Shown here: in pieces, positions 8,948 to 17,755 of the stretch | Layout: each line of letters starts with the position of its first letter | Position numbering within the stretch: the stretch's first letter is position 1 | Assembly: GCF_013294015.1 (NCBI RefSeq) | Contig: NZ_JABSNO010000013.1 | Span: forward strand, 20,916-84,915 | Reading direction: 5' to 3' | Source: Frigoriflavimonas asaccharolytica | Lineage (GTDB): Bacteria > Bacteroidota > Bacteroidia > Flavobacteriales > Weeksellaceae | Length of the DNA stretch: 64,000 bases | Made by a program: the position numbers and the translations under genes | Notes under the pieces: model-generated | What the model was told of the DNA's origin: nothing | The model's input: the letters and a program-made list of their open reading frames with translations, nothing else | Database searches by the model: none

Positions 8948-9382
8948 ATGGAAGCAGACAAAAGGAAAGAAATATTAGATAGATTAAACAATTGGAAGGG
9001 CGAAACTTTAGGCACTGTTTTAGAAATCGTTTTTACGGATGTGGAAGATGATTCTCTTACAGCAACAATGCCTGTTACAAGTAAAGTACACCAACCTTAT
9101 GGCATTTTACACGGAGGTGCAAGTTGTGTTTTGGCAGAGACTTTGGGTTCTTGTTTATCTGTAATCAATGTAGATTTGGATAAATTTTCTCCGGTTGGTA
9201 CCAATCTCAATGCCAATCATTTACGAGCAATAAGAAAAGGAATGCTTACAGGAAAAGCAAGCTTCATTAGAAAAGGCAATACGATGCACGTTTCTCAAAT
9301 AGAAATCCGCGATGAAAAAGGAAATTTAATCAATCATACCACAATGACGAATAACATTATCCCGAATAGTAAATTGGCTTAA
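8948..9382 (+). CDS. menI: Hotdog-fold thioesterase, probably DHNA-CoA hydrolase (MenI-like)
   Basis: 144 residues, PaaI/YbdB-type hotdog thioesterase. The active-site helix reads HGGASCVLAET (55-65), with Glu64 the likely catalytic acid by analogy with MenI/YbdB. On its own the fold does not fix the substrate. The next gene, isochorismate synthase, begins on the base after this stop, so release of 1,4-dihydroxy-2-naphthoate from its CoA ester in menaquinone synthesis is the best reading. The family call is firm; the gene symbol rests on context. Confidence 0.75.
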   Translation: MEADKRKEILDRLNNWKGETLGTVLEIVFTDVEDDSLTATMPVTSKVHQPYGILHGGASCVLAETLGSCLSVINVDLDKFSPVGTNLNANHLRAIRKGMLTGKASFIRKGNTMHVSQIEIRDEKGNLINHTTMTNNIIPNSKLA

Positions 9383-10348
9383 ATGATTTTATTTTCACTT
9401 CCATTTCAAGATTTAATATATACAGTTGCAGAAAATTCAGAAAATTCTGCCGTTTCTTTTATAGATTTTAACGGACAAAATCAAGTGAATTTTTATGGAC
9501 AAATTAAGAACACAGAAAGTAAATTAGATGTTTTTAATAATTTTTCTGTAAAAGATTTACCAGAGTTTAAAAATGAAGATTCGATTATTAATGAGAGTGA
9601 ATATCTTGCTAAAGTTACCGATGTAATCGATTTTATCCATGAAAATGAACTTAAAAAATTAGTTTTTTCCAGAAGAAAATTAATTAATTTTAAAGAAATT
9701 AAATTAGTAGAAAGCTTCAAAAATTTAAGGCAAAATTTTCCAAATGCGCTCTCCTATTTATTTATCAAAGATGAAACTTGCTGGATTGGCGCTTTCTCAG
9801 AAATACTTGGAAAGTACAATAAGAAAACAGGAATATTTGAAACCATGAGCGTTGCTGGTACGCTTCCACTCTCGGAAACTTGGACAAATAAGGAAATTGA
9901 AGAACAAAAAACAGTAACTAATTATATTAGTGATATTCTAAAAAAATATTCAGAAAACGTGCATCAATCAGAAACGAAAGATCATATTTCTGGAAATATT
10001 AAACATCTGAAAACAGAATTTTCCTTAAAAATAAAGCCGGAAAATATAGAAAATATAATCGCGGAATTGCACCCAACTCCCGCAGTTTGCGGCATCCCGA
10101 AAGAGATTTGCAAAACTGCGATCCAAAATTTTGAAAATTCTAATCGAGAACTTTACGCAGGATATATAAAAATAGAAACTGATGAATTTCTATATTATTT
10201 CGTAAATTTAAGATGCGCAAAAATTTACAAAGAATCCGCAATTCTTTTTGTAGGTGGCGGTATAACAAAAGATAGCAACCCACAAAAAGAATGGCGAGAA
10301 ACAGAATTAAAAGCCGAAGCTATTGCAAAAAATCTAGTTTTGCTTTAA
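9383..10348 (+). CDS. menF: Isochorismate synthase
   Basis: 321 residues, chorismate-binding family. It converts chorismate to isochorismate, the entry step of menaquinone synthesis. Conserved pieces are KLVFSRRK (about 92-99), ELHPTPAVCGIPKE (about 230-243), the ELYAGYI stretch and VGGGITKDSNPQKEWRE near the C-terminus. It is shorter at the N-terminus than E. coli MenF/EntC, as is common in Flavobacteriia. The ATG directly follows the stop of the MenI-like gene, which implies translational coupling. Its 3' end overlaps the convergent small membrane-protein gene by 15 bases. Anthranilate or aminodeoxychorismate synthase is unlikely, given the length and the thioesterase partner. Confidence 0.85.
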   Translation: MILFSLPFQDLIYTVAENSENSAVSFIDFNGQNQVNFYGQIKNTESKLDVFNNFSVKDLPEFKNEDSIINESEYLAKVTDVIDFIHENELKKLVFSRRKLINFKEIKLVESFKNLRQNFPNALSYLFIKDETCWIGAFSEILGKYNKKTGIFETMSVAGTLPLSETWTNKEIEEQKTVTNYISDILKKYSENVHQSETKDHISGNIKHLKTEFSLKIKPENIENIIAELHPTPAVCGIPKEICKTAIQNFENSNRELYAGYIKIETDEFLYYFVNLRCAKIYKESAILFVGGGITKDSNPQKEWRETELKAEAIAKNLVLL

Positions 10349-10531
10349 GCTCAATTTGCTCATGAAATTAAGAACAAATACAACTATAATTCCCAATATT
10401 GCTGCAGATAGAGAAATGATAAATGTTGTATTTTCCTCATTCAAAAAACCTAAATCCCATTGTATTGCATACAAATTGAATCCGATGAAAATGATGAATA
10501 TTGCTAAAAATACTTTATAAATGGTTTTCAT
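10334..10531 (-). CDS. Small two-helix membrane protein
   Basis: 65 residues with two hydrophobic helices (about 4-24 and 37-58) joined by a short acidic loop and ending in a basic tail. No family recognised. It starts 12 bases past the marC stop on the same strand and is probably its operon partner. The last 15 bases overlap the 3' end of the convergent menF gene. Confidence 0.6.
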   Translation of the reverse strand: MKTIYKVFLAIFIIFIGFNLYAIQWDLGFLNEENTTFIISLSAAILGIIVVFVLNFMSKLSLKQN

Positions 10532-10543
10532 TATACTTAAATT

Positions 10544-11140
10544 TTAAAAATGAACATAATTTTGAAATAGCTGTGCAAAGTTAGCGGTAAATAATTTAAT
10601 AGCAATTGCCAAAAGCACAATTCCGAAGACTTTTTCTATGACTTTTAGCGTACCATCTCCCATTCTTTTCTCAATCCAGGTTGCAGATTTTAAAACCAAA
10701 TATACAACGGCAGTGTTTAATATTATCCCCAAAATGATATTGATATCATGAAATTCTGCTTTCAAAGATAAAGTTGTTGTCAACGTTCCAGCTCCAGCTA
10801 TTAAAGGAAATGCAATAGGAACGATGGATGCTGATGTTGCTTCACCATGTCTTTGTATTTGAATTCCGAGTATCATTTCTAACGCGATGATGAAGATTAC
10901 AAATGCACCTGCAATTGCGAAGGAATTAACATCTATTCCAATAAATTTTAAAATACTTTCTCCTACGAAAAGGAAGGCAATCATCAAAGCACCTGCAACC
11001 AGCGTTGCTTTTCCGGATTCGATATGTCCAAATTTCTTTTTTAAACTTACGATAATTGGGATAGAACCAACAATATCAATAACCGCAAAAAGCACCATCG
11101 TAGAAGTTAGAATTTCTTTCCAAGAAAAATAGTCAAACAT
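10544..11140 (-). CDS. MarC-family integral membrane protein
   Basis: 198 residues, six predicted transmembrane helices, normal length for MarC/UPF0056. Recognisable by the FAVIDIVGSIPI segment near the N-terminus and the AFPLIAGAGTLTTT motif mid-protein. The biochemical role of the family is not established; the early link to multiple antibiotic resistance in E. coli was not upheld. It lies 45 bases past the batD stop and is followed closely by a 65-residue membrane protein. Confidence 0.9.
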   Translation of the reverse strand: MFDYFSWKEILTSTMVLFAVIDIVGSIPIIVSLKKKFGHIESGKATLVAGALMIAFLFVGESILKFIGIDVNSFAIAGAFVIFIIALEMILGIQIQRHGEATSASIVPIAFPLIAGAGTLTTTLSLKAEFHDINIILGIILNTAVVYLVLKSATWIEKRMGDGTLKVIEKVFGIVLLAIAIKLFTANFAQLFQNYVHF

Positions 11141-11185
11141 AATTTGTGAAATTAAATATTTCGCAAAATTAATACATTTTTTTAA

Positions 11186-12910
11186 TTATTTGGCAATCTT
11201 TGTAAAGAAAATTATGGTAGAATTCACCAATTCTTCAAGTTGATCTTCAAGTTTTATGGGAGCAAATCTTTCCATTTCTATTTTTTGGAAAAGAGTACGA
11301 TATTCTTCTGCTATTTTAGAGCCTTTCGCATTTTCAAGTATTGTAGCAAAATTGTCGTCAACAGATGTGTTGTAAGCATTTCTGAAATTTAAATCTATAT
11401 TTTTAATGGTGGTGAAAATCTCTGCATAATTCTTTTCCCGCAGCATTCTTTTTAAATATCCAAAAGCATTTTGTAATTCAGAATCACTGATTCCAATGTT
11501 TGTAATTGGTGCAGAAAATGTATTAATTCTTACATTTTTACTCGTTTTCTTTTTCTTATTTTTTTTGAAATTATTTATTAATAACAAAAGCCCGATAATA
11601 GCGCAAAATAATATGAAATTTAGCAAAGAAGTATACCAATTGATGTGGCTATTTTGTTTTAATTTTAAAGTTTTAGTTTCTAGTACTGGATTATCTACAG
11701 TTTCTAAAACATTATTGGAATAGGCATTTACGATTTCTAAAGGTGTTCTTTCTGCTAATATTTCCTTCTGGCTTCTCACATCCAAATCTATTGATTGAGA
11801 ACCTAAATCTATATATTTTTTTTCTTCTGGATTGAAGTATGAAAAACTTTCTGTAAGAATAGAAAGTGGACCCGTTTTTTTTGGTATGATGATGTAGTCT
11901 GCAACTATTTTTCCGTTTACACCTTTTTCATTCGCATGAATGTCTTTTCTTACTCTCGGTTGAAAAACTTCGTAAAGTTCAGAGTCTTTAATAATTGGAA
12001 GTTGAATATTATTAAAATTTCCCTTACCAGAAATGGTTAACCTTACATTGATTGGTTTATTAATTTCTATTTTATCTTCATTATTTTTAGCAAAATCTAT
12101 TTTAAAATCACCCACGGCATTTTTGAAATCTTTCGGTGCATTTACCGGTAAATTTTTAACATTTAATTTCACTCCGTTTGAAAGAATTTTTTTTGCAATT
12201 TTGCTAAAACTAGCCGAAGCAGATTCTACTTTTACACTTCCACTTTCTTCTGGAAAAACTAAAAAGACCGCTAAAATCTGAGAAGAAAGAGCAGCTTTAT
12301 TTAAATCGATATCAGATTTTTGTGTTTTGATGGTAGAAAATTCTACATTATCTTGCATCGGTAGTCGCACATTATTTACCTTCCGAAAGTTGTTGATATT
12401 AGAAGAATAGGCCTTTAACACTGCTACAGTTGGTTGATTTTGATAAACCTCTTTATCTGCAATTTCTAAATTCAAATAAAGGTCATTCTTTATTTTTGTA
12501 GGAGTATTTATAGTTGCCACTTTATCTGCCTCTTCCACCATTATATCAAATGGCTCGGTTTTATATATTTTACCGTTTACAGTTATCAAAGCAGATCCAA
12601 TCTTTACTTTACCAGAAATTTTCGGAGACAAAACCTGTTGAAAAATTATTTGATTTACAGCTAAATTTTCTAAAATAAGCGTATTTTTTTCAGAGCCACT
12701 ACCCAATCTTTCAAATTTGGAAAAATCTGGTAATTTTATGCTAGATTGATCTCCAAAATGTTCACTATTAACTTCTAAAATAAAGGTAAGCAGAAATTTC
12801 TGATTTACTTTGTAAACTTTATCTTCTATTAATGGTACAAAAGTTATTTGACCGTAGCAAAATACTGTCGCAAGTAGGAAAAATATGTATTGTATTTTGT
12901 TCATTACCAA
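11186..12910 (-). CDS. batD: BatD-family protein (aerotolerance operon)
   Basis: 574 residues. A signal peptide is followed by a long beta-rich periplasmic region, one transmembrane helix (about 433-452) and a cytoplasmic alpha-helical tail, the standard BatD layout. BatD proteins work with the VWA proteins BatA/BatB; the molecular activity is unresolved, and the original link is oxygen tolerance in Bacteroides. The start overlaps the end of the upstream TPR gene by 7 bases, which indicates coupling. It is the last recognisable Bat gene of the leftward operon. Confidence 0.85.
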   Translation of the reverse strand: MVMNKIQYIFFLLATVFCYGQITFVPLIEDKVYKVNQKFLLTFILEVNSEHFGDQSSIKLPDFSKFERLGSGSEKNTLILENLAVNQIIFQQVLSPKISGKVKIGSALITVNGKIYKTEPFDIMVEEADKVATINTPTKIKNDLYLNLEIADKEVYQNQPTVAVLKAYSSNINNFRKVNNVRLPMQDNVEFSTIKTQKSDIDLNKAALSSQILAVFLVFPEESGSVKVESASASFSKIAKKILSNGVKLNVKNLPVNAPKDFKNAVGDFKIDFAKNNEDKIEINKPINVRLTISGKGNFNNIQLPIIKDSELYEVFQPRVRKDIHANEKGVNGKIVADYIIIPKKTGPLSILTESFSYFNPEEKKYIDLGSQSIDLDVRSQKEILAERTPLEIVNAYSNNVLETVDNPVLETKTLKLKQNSHINWYTSLLNFILFCAIIGLLLLINNFKKNKKKKTSKNVRINTFSAPITNIGISDSELQNAFGYLKRMLREKNYAEIFTTIKNIDLNFRNAYNTSVDDNFATILENAKGSKIAEEYRTLFQKIEMERFAPIKLEDQLEELVNSTIIFFTKIAK

Positions 12911-13647
12911 TCCTTTTCATTGCTTTCTGGCATAGAATAGGCGTTTTTGTTTAAAATTTTTCTAGCAGTTTCTTGTTCTTTGTTTTTAGACCTGTTTAGT
13001 ATTGCATTTTGCAAATCTTTGGGCAATTTTCCACGCTGGTCTTCTTTATTTTTATCGCCTTTTGGATCTTCACCATTTTCGTCTTTATCTTCACCATTTG
13101 GTTGCGAAGATTTTTTTTCATCTCCTTCCTTACCTTTATCACCTTTGTTTTTGTCGTCTTTGCTATCGCCTTCTTTTTCTTTGTCTTGTTGATCTTGGTT
13201 TTTTTGCTCCTGTTTCTTTTGCTCTAATTTTGCAATTTCATAGTTTTTTCTAGTAGCCTCGCTGTAAGGATTATTTTTTAAAGATTGCTTGTAGAATTCT
13301 GCAGCTTTTTCAGGATTTTTTTGTTGAATGTATGCATTACCAAGATTGTGCAATGCAGCAGATTTATCTTGAGAATTTGATGCAAGTTTCTCTGCTTTTT
13401 CAAATTCTGCTTGTGCTTCCTTGTACTTTTCGGTTTTGTAGAGTGAATTTCCTAGATTGTAGTGCGCTGTGAAATCTTTAGAATTTTTTTGAACTGCATC
13501 TGCATATTTGGAAGTTGCAGCGTCGTATTTTTTGTTATCAAAATCTTTATTTCCTTCGTATATCAAAGCATCATAACTTTTTTGTGCAAAAAAACTTCCT
13601 GCACAAAATAGCATCATGAATAAGGAGAATATAGATTTACAATTCAT
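12904..13647 (-). CDS. batC: Tetratricopeptide-repeat protein of the Bat operon (BatC-like)
   Basis: 247 residues. Signal peptide (cleavage near residue 21), then about three TPR units (25-135), including YNLGNSLYKTEKYKEAQAEF and LHNLGNAYIQQKNPEKAAEF. A strongly charged Lys/Glu/Asp/Gln low-complexity stretch follows (about 145-215) and then a short conserved tail. This matches BatC of Bacteroidetes aerotolerance operons and presumably provides a periplasmic protein-interaction platform. A 229-base gap separates it from batB, with a TAATTTTG box on this strand at 13653-13660, so it may also have its own promoter. Confidence 0.8.
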   Translation of the reverse strand: MNCKSIFSLFMMLFCAGSFFAQKSYDALIYEGNKDFDNKKYDAATSKYADAVQKNSKDFTAHYNLGNSLYKTEKYKEAQAEFEKAEKLASNSQDKSAALHNLGNAYIQQKNPEKAAEFYKQSLKNNPYSEATRKNYEIAKLEQKKQEQKNQDQQDKEKEGDSKDDKNKGDKGKEGDEKKSSQPNGEDKDENGEDPKGDKNKEDQRGKLPKDLQNAILNRSKNKEQETARKILNKNAYSMPESNEKDW

Positions 13648-13876
13648 CTATGCAAAATTATCTCTTAATATGTTAATAATAAAGATGGTAAGTGTTAAAT
13701 TTGGGTTAAAGTATGAGTAAATAATGCAGAAATACTGCAATTCCATCAATTAATTAATCATGTTGTGACTATTTTCCAAAAAATATAAGCTTTACATTTA
13801 TCTGAAATTGATGAAATCTTATAAAATAACAAAAGATTTTTTCTGTTAAATTCTCTATTTTTTTGACGAATTTTAA

Positions 13877-14884
13877 TTAAATATTAAAATCTTTTTTAGG
13901 ATTGAAAAGTAAAATAACAAAGAAAATAAATAGAGAAATTGCTAAGAAATACTGATAATAATGAACGGCGTTCTGAGATTTTACCCAAGTACCAGAAGAC
14001 GTATTCTTTTTATTTAAATTTTCTATTATTTGATTGGTAGATTCCTCTAAATTATTTCCATCGATATACTCTCCACCTGTATTTTTTGCAAGATTTTCTA
14101 GTGCTTCAGTTTGTCTTTTAGAAATAACGGTTTCTCCATTAAAATCTGTTTTGTAGCCCATTAATTGGCCGTAAGTATATTCTGGTATTGGTGCGCCTTC
14201 TACAGTTCCTATTCCTACAGAAATGATATTGATTCCTTCATTTTCGGCAAGTTTTGCAGCTTCAGATTCGCTTCCTTCATTATCTTCTCCATCGCTTAAA
14301 AGAATTATTTTTCGCGAACCTTTTGGTACATTTTTAAATTTTTCTACACTCTTATTTATTGCTTTCAAAAAATCTGTACCTTGTACTTTCATCATTTGAG
14401 TAGATATTCCACTTATATAAGTTTCTGCTGCTGCATAATCTGTAGTTAATGGCATCAAAGATGTGGATTCTCCAGCGAAAATAATCAGACCAACTTTATC
14501 ATCTTTCATTTTAGACATGGTGTTCAGCATGATGTTTTTTGCTTGTACAAGTCTGTTTGCAGGTATATCTTCAGCATTCATAGAATTAGAAACATCTAGC
14601 AAAAATATCACATTACTCATCTTTTGTTGGGTTTTCACTTCTTCCGTACCATTTAATAAATCTGCGATGGAAATTATTAAAAATAGAACCGCAAATAAAT
14701 ATAAAATCGGTATAATTTTAGAAGATTTTCCCGTACTAGAAAACAATTTTTCTTGAAATTTTGTTTCTGCAAAAAGAGATTTTTTATGTTTTTTCCATTT
14801 TATAAATCGAAACATTGCCAAAGCAAACAGCGGCAAAAGCAACAGCAAAATTAGATACAAAGGTTCATCAAAATACCAATTCAT
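13877..14884 (-). CDS. batB: VWA-domain membrane protein BatB
   Basis: 335 residues. Two N-terminal transmembrane helices (about 8-28 and 57-77), then a von Willebrand factor A domain facing the periplasm with an intact MIDAS motif, DVSNS (Asp97, Ser99, Ser101), and a C-terminal helix (about 310-328). The same layout is found in the adjacent BatA. Start and stop overlap with batA by a single base, so the two are translationally coupled. The role is inferred from the operon; no enzymatic activity is expected. Confidence 0.9.
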   Translation of the reverse strand: MNWYFDEPLYLILLLLLPLFALAMFRFIKWKKHKKSLFAETKFQEKLFSSTGKSSKIIPILYLFAVLFLIISIADLLNGTEEVKTQQKMSNVIFLLDVSNSMNAEDIPANRLVQAKNIMLNTMSKMKDDKVGLIIFAGESTSLMPLTTDYAAAETYISGISTQMMKVQGTDFLKAINKSVEKFKNVPKGSRKIILLSDGEDNEGSESEAAKLAENEGINIISVGIGTVEGAPIPEYTYGQLMGYKTDFNGETVISKRQTEALENLAKNTGGEYIDGNNLEESTNQIIENLNKKNTSSGTWVKSQNAVHYYQYFLAISLFIFFVILLFNPKKDFNI

Positions 14885-15903
14885 TAATTCAAAATTTTAA
14901 ATAAAACCCATCTCAATAGCGCATCTAAAAACAAAACGAAAAGTGCGATCCATAAAAATATTTTAAAATATTCTTGATAATCATACAATTTATTAGATTT
15001 CACGTCAGATTTTTCTAGTAAATTTATTTCATCATATACATTGGCCAAACTAGAATTAGAAGTTGCCCGAAAATAGCTACCACCCGTTATTTTTGCAATA
15101 TCTTTCAATCCTGGTTCATCTAGCATCACCTCCGTTTCAGTAAACACTAAATCTCCAAAAATATCCGTTCTTGTAGGCATCAAAGCATAACCATTAGATC
15201 CTATTCCAATTGTGTACACTTTTATATCGTTTTCTTTTGCCAATTGTGCAGCAACCAAAGGATCCATTGCGTTTGGAATGGTATTTACACCATCCGTCAT
15301 CAAAATGATGATTTTACTTTTTGCTTTGCTATTTTTAAGATGATTTACAGCTACTGTCAATCCTTCGCCAATCGCAGTTCCTTGTTCCATTTCTAGCGGA
15401 TTCAAATTTTCCAACTCTTCCAAAACTACTTGATGGTCGGATGTTACAGGAACTTTCGTGAAGGCTTCACCAGAATAAGCAACAACTCCTATCCTATCAT
15501 TAACTCTTTTTTCTACAAATTTTTGTGCAATTCCTTTTAATGCTGTCAATCTATCTGGTTCAAGATCTTGCGAGAGCATACTTAATGAAACATCAACGGT
15601 CAAAATGATATCCAAACCTTTGGTATCGTCTTTATTTATGGAAGTGCTGTATGTTCTTGGTCTAGCTAAAGCTATAATTAAGCAAGAAAGTAATATGTAC
15701 TTTGATATTTTTAATAAAGAAATAATGAAAACAATTGCTGTGTTTTCCTGCATATTTTGAGTTGTGGGAACAAGGATTCCACGTTTTATTTTTTTTCCAG
15801 CGTCTTTTAAGATAAGTGGAATGAATAAAAGCAGCAAAAGTAAAAACCAAGGCTGTTGAAATTCTGCGTTAAATATGGAGAGCATCATCATATCATACGC
15901 CAT
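14884..15903 (-). CDS. batA: VWA-domain membrane protein BatA
   Basis: 339 residues. N-terminal hydrophobic helices, an extended VWA domain with MIDAS DVSLS (Asp104, Ser106, Ser108), and a C-terminal transmembrane helix. It overlaps its upstream neighbour by 11 bases; several in-frame ATG codons near the start (codons 5-7) make the exact start uncertain. It probably forms a complex with BatB and other Bat proteins at the inner membrane. Confidence 0.9.
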   Translation of the reverse strand: MAYDMMMLSIFNAEFQQPWFLLLLLLFIPLILKDAGKKIKRGILVPTTQNMQENTAIVFIISLLKISKYILLSCLIIALARPRTYSTSINKDDTKGLDIILTVDVSLSMLSQDLEPDRLTALKGIAQKFVEKRVNDRIGVVAYSGEAFTKVPVTSDHQVVLEELENLNPLEMEQGTAIGEGLTVAVNHLKNSKAKSKIIILMTDGVNTIPNAMDPLVAAQLAKENDIKVYTIGIGSNGYALMPTRTDIFGDLVFTETEVMLDEPGLKDIAKITGGSYFRATSNSSLANVYDEINLLEKSDVKSNKLYDYQEYFKIFLWIALFVLFLDALLRWVLFKILN

Positions 15904-16807
15904 TTCTTAAAGTGTCTAATTCCAAATCTTTGGTAGAATTTTGCACAAATAGTTTCACGATTTCAAAATCTTGCTGCATCACTGCTTGATCTGGGAAAGT
16001 TTTTGCAAATTTTACCAAATCTCCTCTTAAAAAAATATCTTCCAATGCTTTTTCATTTTCTGGAGAAATGCTGTTCGTTTTCTTCATTAAATTTATCAAA
16101 TCGTCTGTAAGCAAAACGTTTGCGGGAATATGGTATTGAGTCGCAATGAAATTTCTTGTAATATCTATAAATTCTACATAGAAAGAGCGAAATTCATTAT
16201 TTTCGATATATTTTTTCTTCTGCAAAGCGTTTAATTCCTTCAAAGTTAAATTGGTGGTAATTTTTGGAGAAGATTTTTGTTTTTTTGCATATTTAATAAT
16301 GAAAATGATTGCAAATATGCTTGCAATTATAGCTAAACCAGCCAAAACGTACCATTTGTACATTTCCCAATAATCTGTGAATTGAAGATCTACTTTCTTA
16401 TTATTCATGATATCAGAAATCTGATCATCTTTCTTCGCCGTATTAATTACTTCTATTTCATACGGAATAGTGTTATAAATTTCTCCACCAACTTTTACAT
16501 TCACTGCAGGAATAGTATATTTCCCTTCTTCAAAAACGGCAAAAGTTATCGTCCTTTCATAAAATTCTGAAGTTGTAGAAATACTATCTTTAATTTCTTC
16601 AAAATGAAAAGGCAGCAATTCATTTTTTGGTGCAATTTGTACAGCTTTTCCGTTTAAATTTGAAATATTAATGGTGAAAGTTCCTACCTCACCAAGAGCT
16701 AGTGTGTTTTTATCTAATCTAGAACCTAAGGTCTGACTAGAAAATAACTGAAAAAAAAGTATAAAACTTACAATCGTAAATTTTGTAATGTTTGTATTTC
16801 TAAACAT
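15893..16807 (-). CDS. BatD-like / DUF4381-like membrane-anchored protein
   Basis: 304 residues. Signal peptide, a beta-sandwich-like periplasmic domain (about 25-130) resembling a BatD repeat (GEVGTFTINISN, YTIPAVNVKVGG), one transmembrane helix (about 152-172) and an alpha-helical cytoplasmic domain of the kind seen in DUF4381 proteins of MoxR/VWA operons. It lies between the DUF58 gene and batA, the usual place in flavobacterial operons. I infer an adaptor role linking the MoxR/DUF58 side to the VWA proteins. The family label is from memory of the layout. Confidence 0.75.
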   Translation of the reverse strand: MFRNTNITKFTIVSFILFFQLFSSQTLGSRLDKNTLALGEVGTFTINISNLNGKAVQIAPKNELLPFHFEEIKDSISTTSEFYERTITFAVFEEGKYTIPAVNVKVGGEIYNTIPYEIEVINTAKKDDQISDIMNNKKVDLQFTDYWEMYKWYVLAGLAIIASIFAIIFIIKYAKKQKSSPKITTNLTLKELNALQKKKYIENNEFRSFYVEFIDITRNFIATQYHIPANVLLTDDLINLMKKTNSISPENEKALEDIFLRGDLVKFAKTFPDQAVMQQDFEIVKLFVQNSTKDLELDTLRNGV

Positions 16808-16813
16808 TGAAAG

Positions 16814-17677
16814 TTATTTTTTTTGAAAATATTGATAAAGAAATTTAGAGTAATCTTCTCCAGTATTTATATTTAAGAAATTTGAAGCAGAATTTTCAAA
16901 ATCTTCTTTTATTTTTTTTAATTTTTGTTTTTGAGCTTCCGCAAATTGATAGCGCCATCTTTTGCTACTGGTGTTTGCCCAGACTTGTCGGCCAGTTTCT
17001 ACATCTTGAAATAAGGTATATCCGATGTCAGGAATTTCATTATCCTTATCATCATAAATCCTTAAGCCTAAAAATTGATGTTTTTTTGAGGCGATTCTCA
17101 AAATTTTCAAACTATAATCATCTTCAAAATCTGAAAACATAAAAAGCAAAGATTTCTTTTTAAATACACTCAACATATATTCTAGTGCTACATCTATATT
17201 ACTTTTAGCTGGAATATAATCTGCAGAAAGAATTGTACTAATAATGGATAATATGTGTTTTCTTCCTTTTTTTGGTGGTATTACTTTGTATACTTTGTCA
17301 GCAAAAAGAATCACGCCAACTTTATCATTATTTCCAGCAGCAGAAAATCCTAAGGTAGCTGCAATTTCCGCCACAAATTCTCTTTTCAGCTGCGTTTTTG
17401 TACCGTAATCCATTGATGCAGATATGTCTACAAGCAACATCATCGTCAATTCCCGCTCCTCCTCCATCACTTTCACGAAAGGTTCTTGAAATCTTGCGGT
17501 TTTATTCCAATCAATCCTACGAATTTCATCGCCAAATTGATAAGGACGGACTTCCGAAAAAGTCATTCCTTGTCCTTTAAATGCACTATGATATGAACCC
17601 ATCAAAGAAGCTTCCGTTTTCCTTCTGGTACGGATTTCTATCTGCTTTACTTTTTTGATGATGTCTTTTATTTCCAT
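16814..17677 (-). CDS. DUF58 domain protein of the MoxR/Bat operon
   Basis: 287 residues from the chosen start. The DUF58 signature includes GQGMTFSEVRPYQFGDEIR and IDWNKTARF, followed by a VWA-like fold with VDISASMD. A longer reading begins 17 codons earlier, at 17728, but those codons encode an unconserved AT-rich stretch; MEIKDIIKKVKQIEIRTRR is the usual beginning of the family, so ATG 17677 is preferred. DUF58 proteins are regular partners of MoxR ATPases. Confidence 0.88.
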   Translation of the reverse strand: MEIKDIIKKVKQIEIRTRRKTEASLMGSYHSAFKGQGMTFSEVRPYQFGDEIRRIDWNKTARFQEPFVKVMEEERELTMMLLVDISASMDYGTKTQLKREFVAEIAATLGFSAAGNNDKVGVILFADKVYKVIPPKKGRKHILSIISTILSADYIPAKSNIDVALEYMLSVFKKKSLLFMFSDFEDDYSLKILRIASKKHQFLGLRIYDDKDNEIPDIGYTLFQDVETGRQVWANTSSKRWRYQFAEAQKQKLKKIKEDFENSASNFLNINTGEDYSKFLYQYFQKK

Positions 17678-17755
17678 ATTTGAAAAATAGTTGATGATTG
17701 CTACATGATAATTGAATTTTAAAATCATTCATCAATAATCTTTTATCACTAATTC

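Noticed and set aside
12954..13220. Possible DNA repeat in the BatC-like gene
   Set aside because: It is codon-level low complexity (GAA, GAT, AAA, CAA codons), not a tandem DNA repeat or CRISPR.
12947..13253. Overlapping plus-strand frames opposite the TPR gene, Phe/Leu/Ser-rich
   Set aside because: They are the antisense of the Lys/Glu/Asp-rich low-complexity tail of the BatC-like protein; composition alone explains them.
17678..17728. Longer N-terminus for the DUF58 protein
   Set aside because: MEIKDIIKKVKQIE at 17677 is the usual family start; the extra 17 codons are AT-rich spacer.
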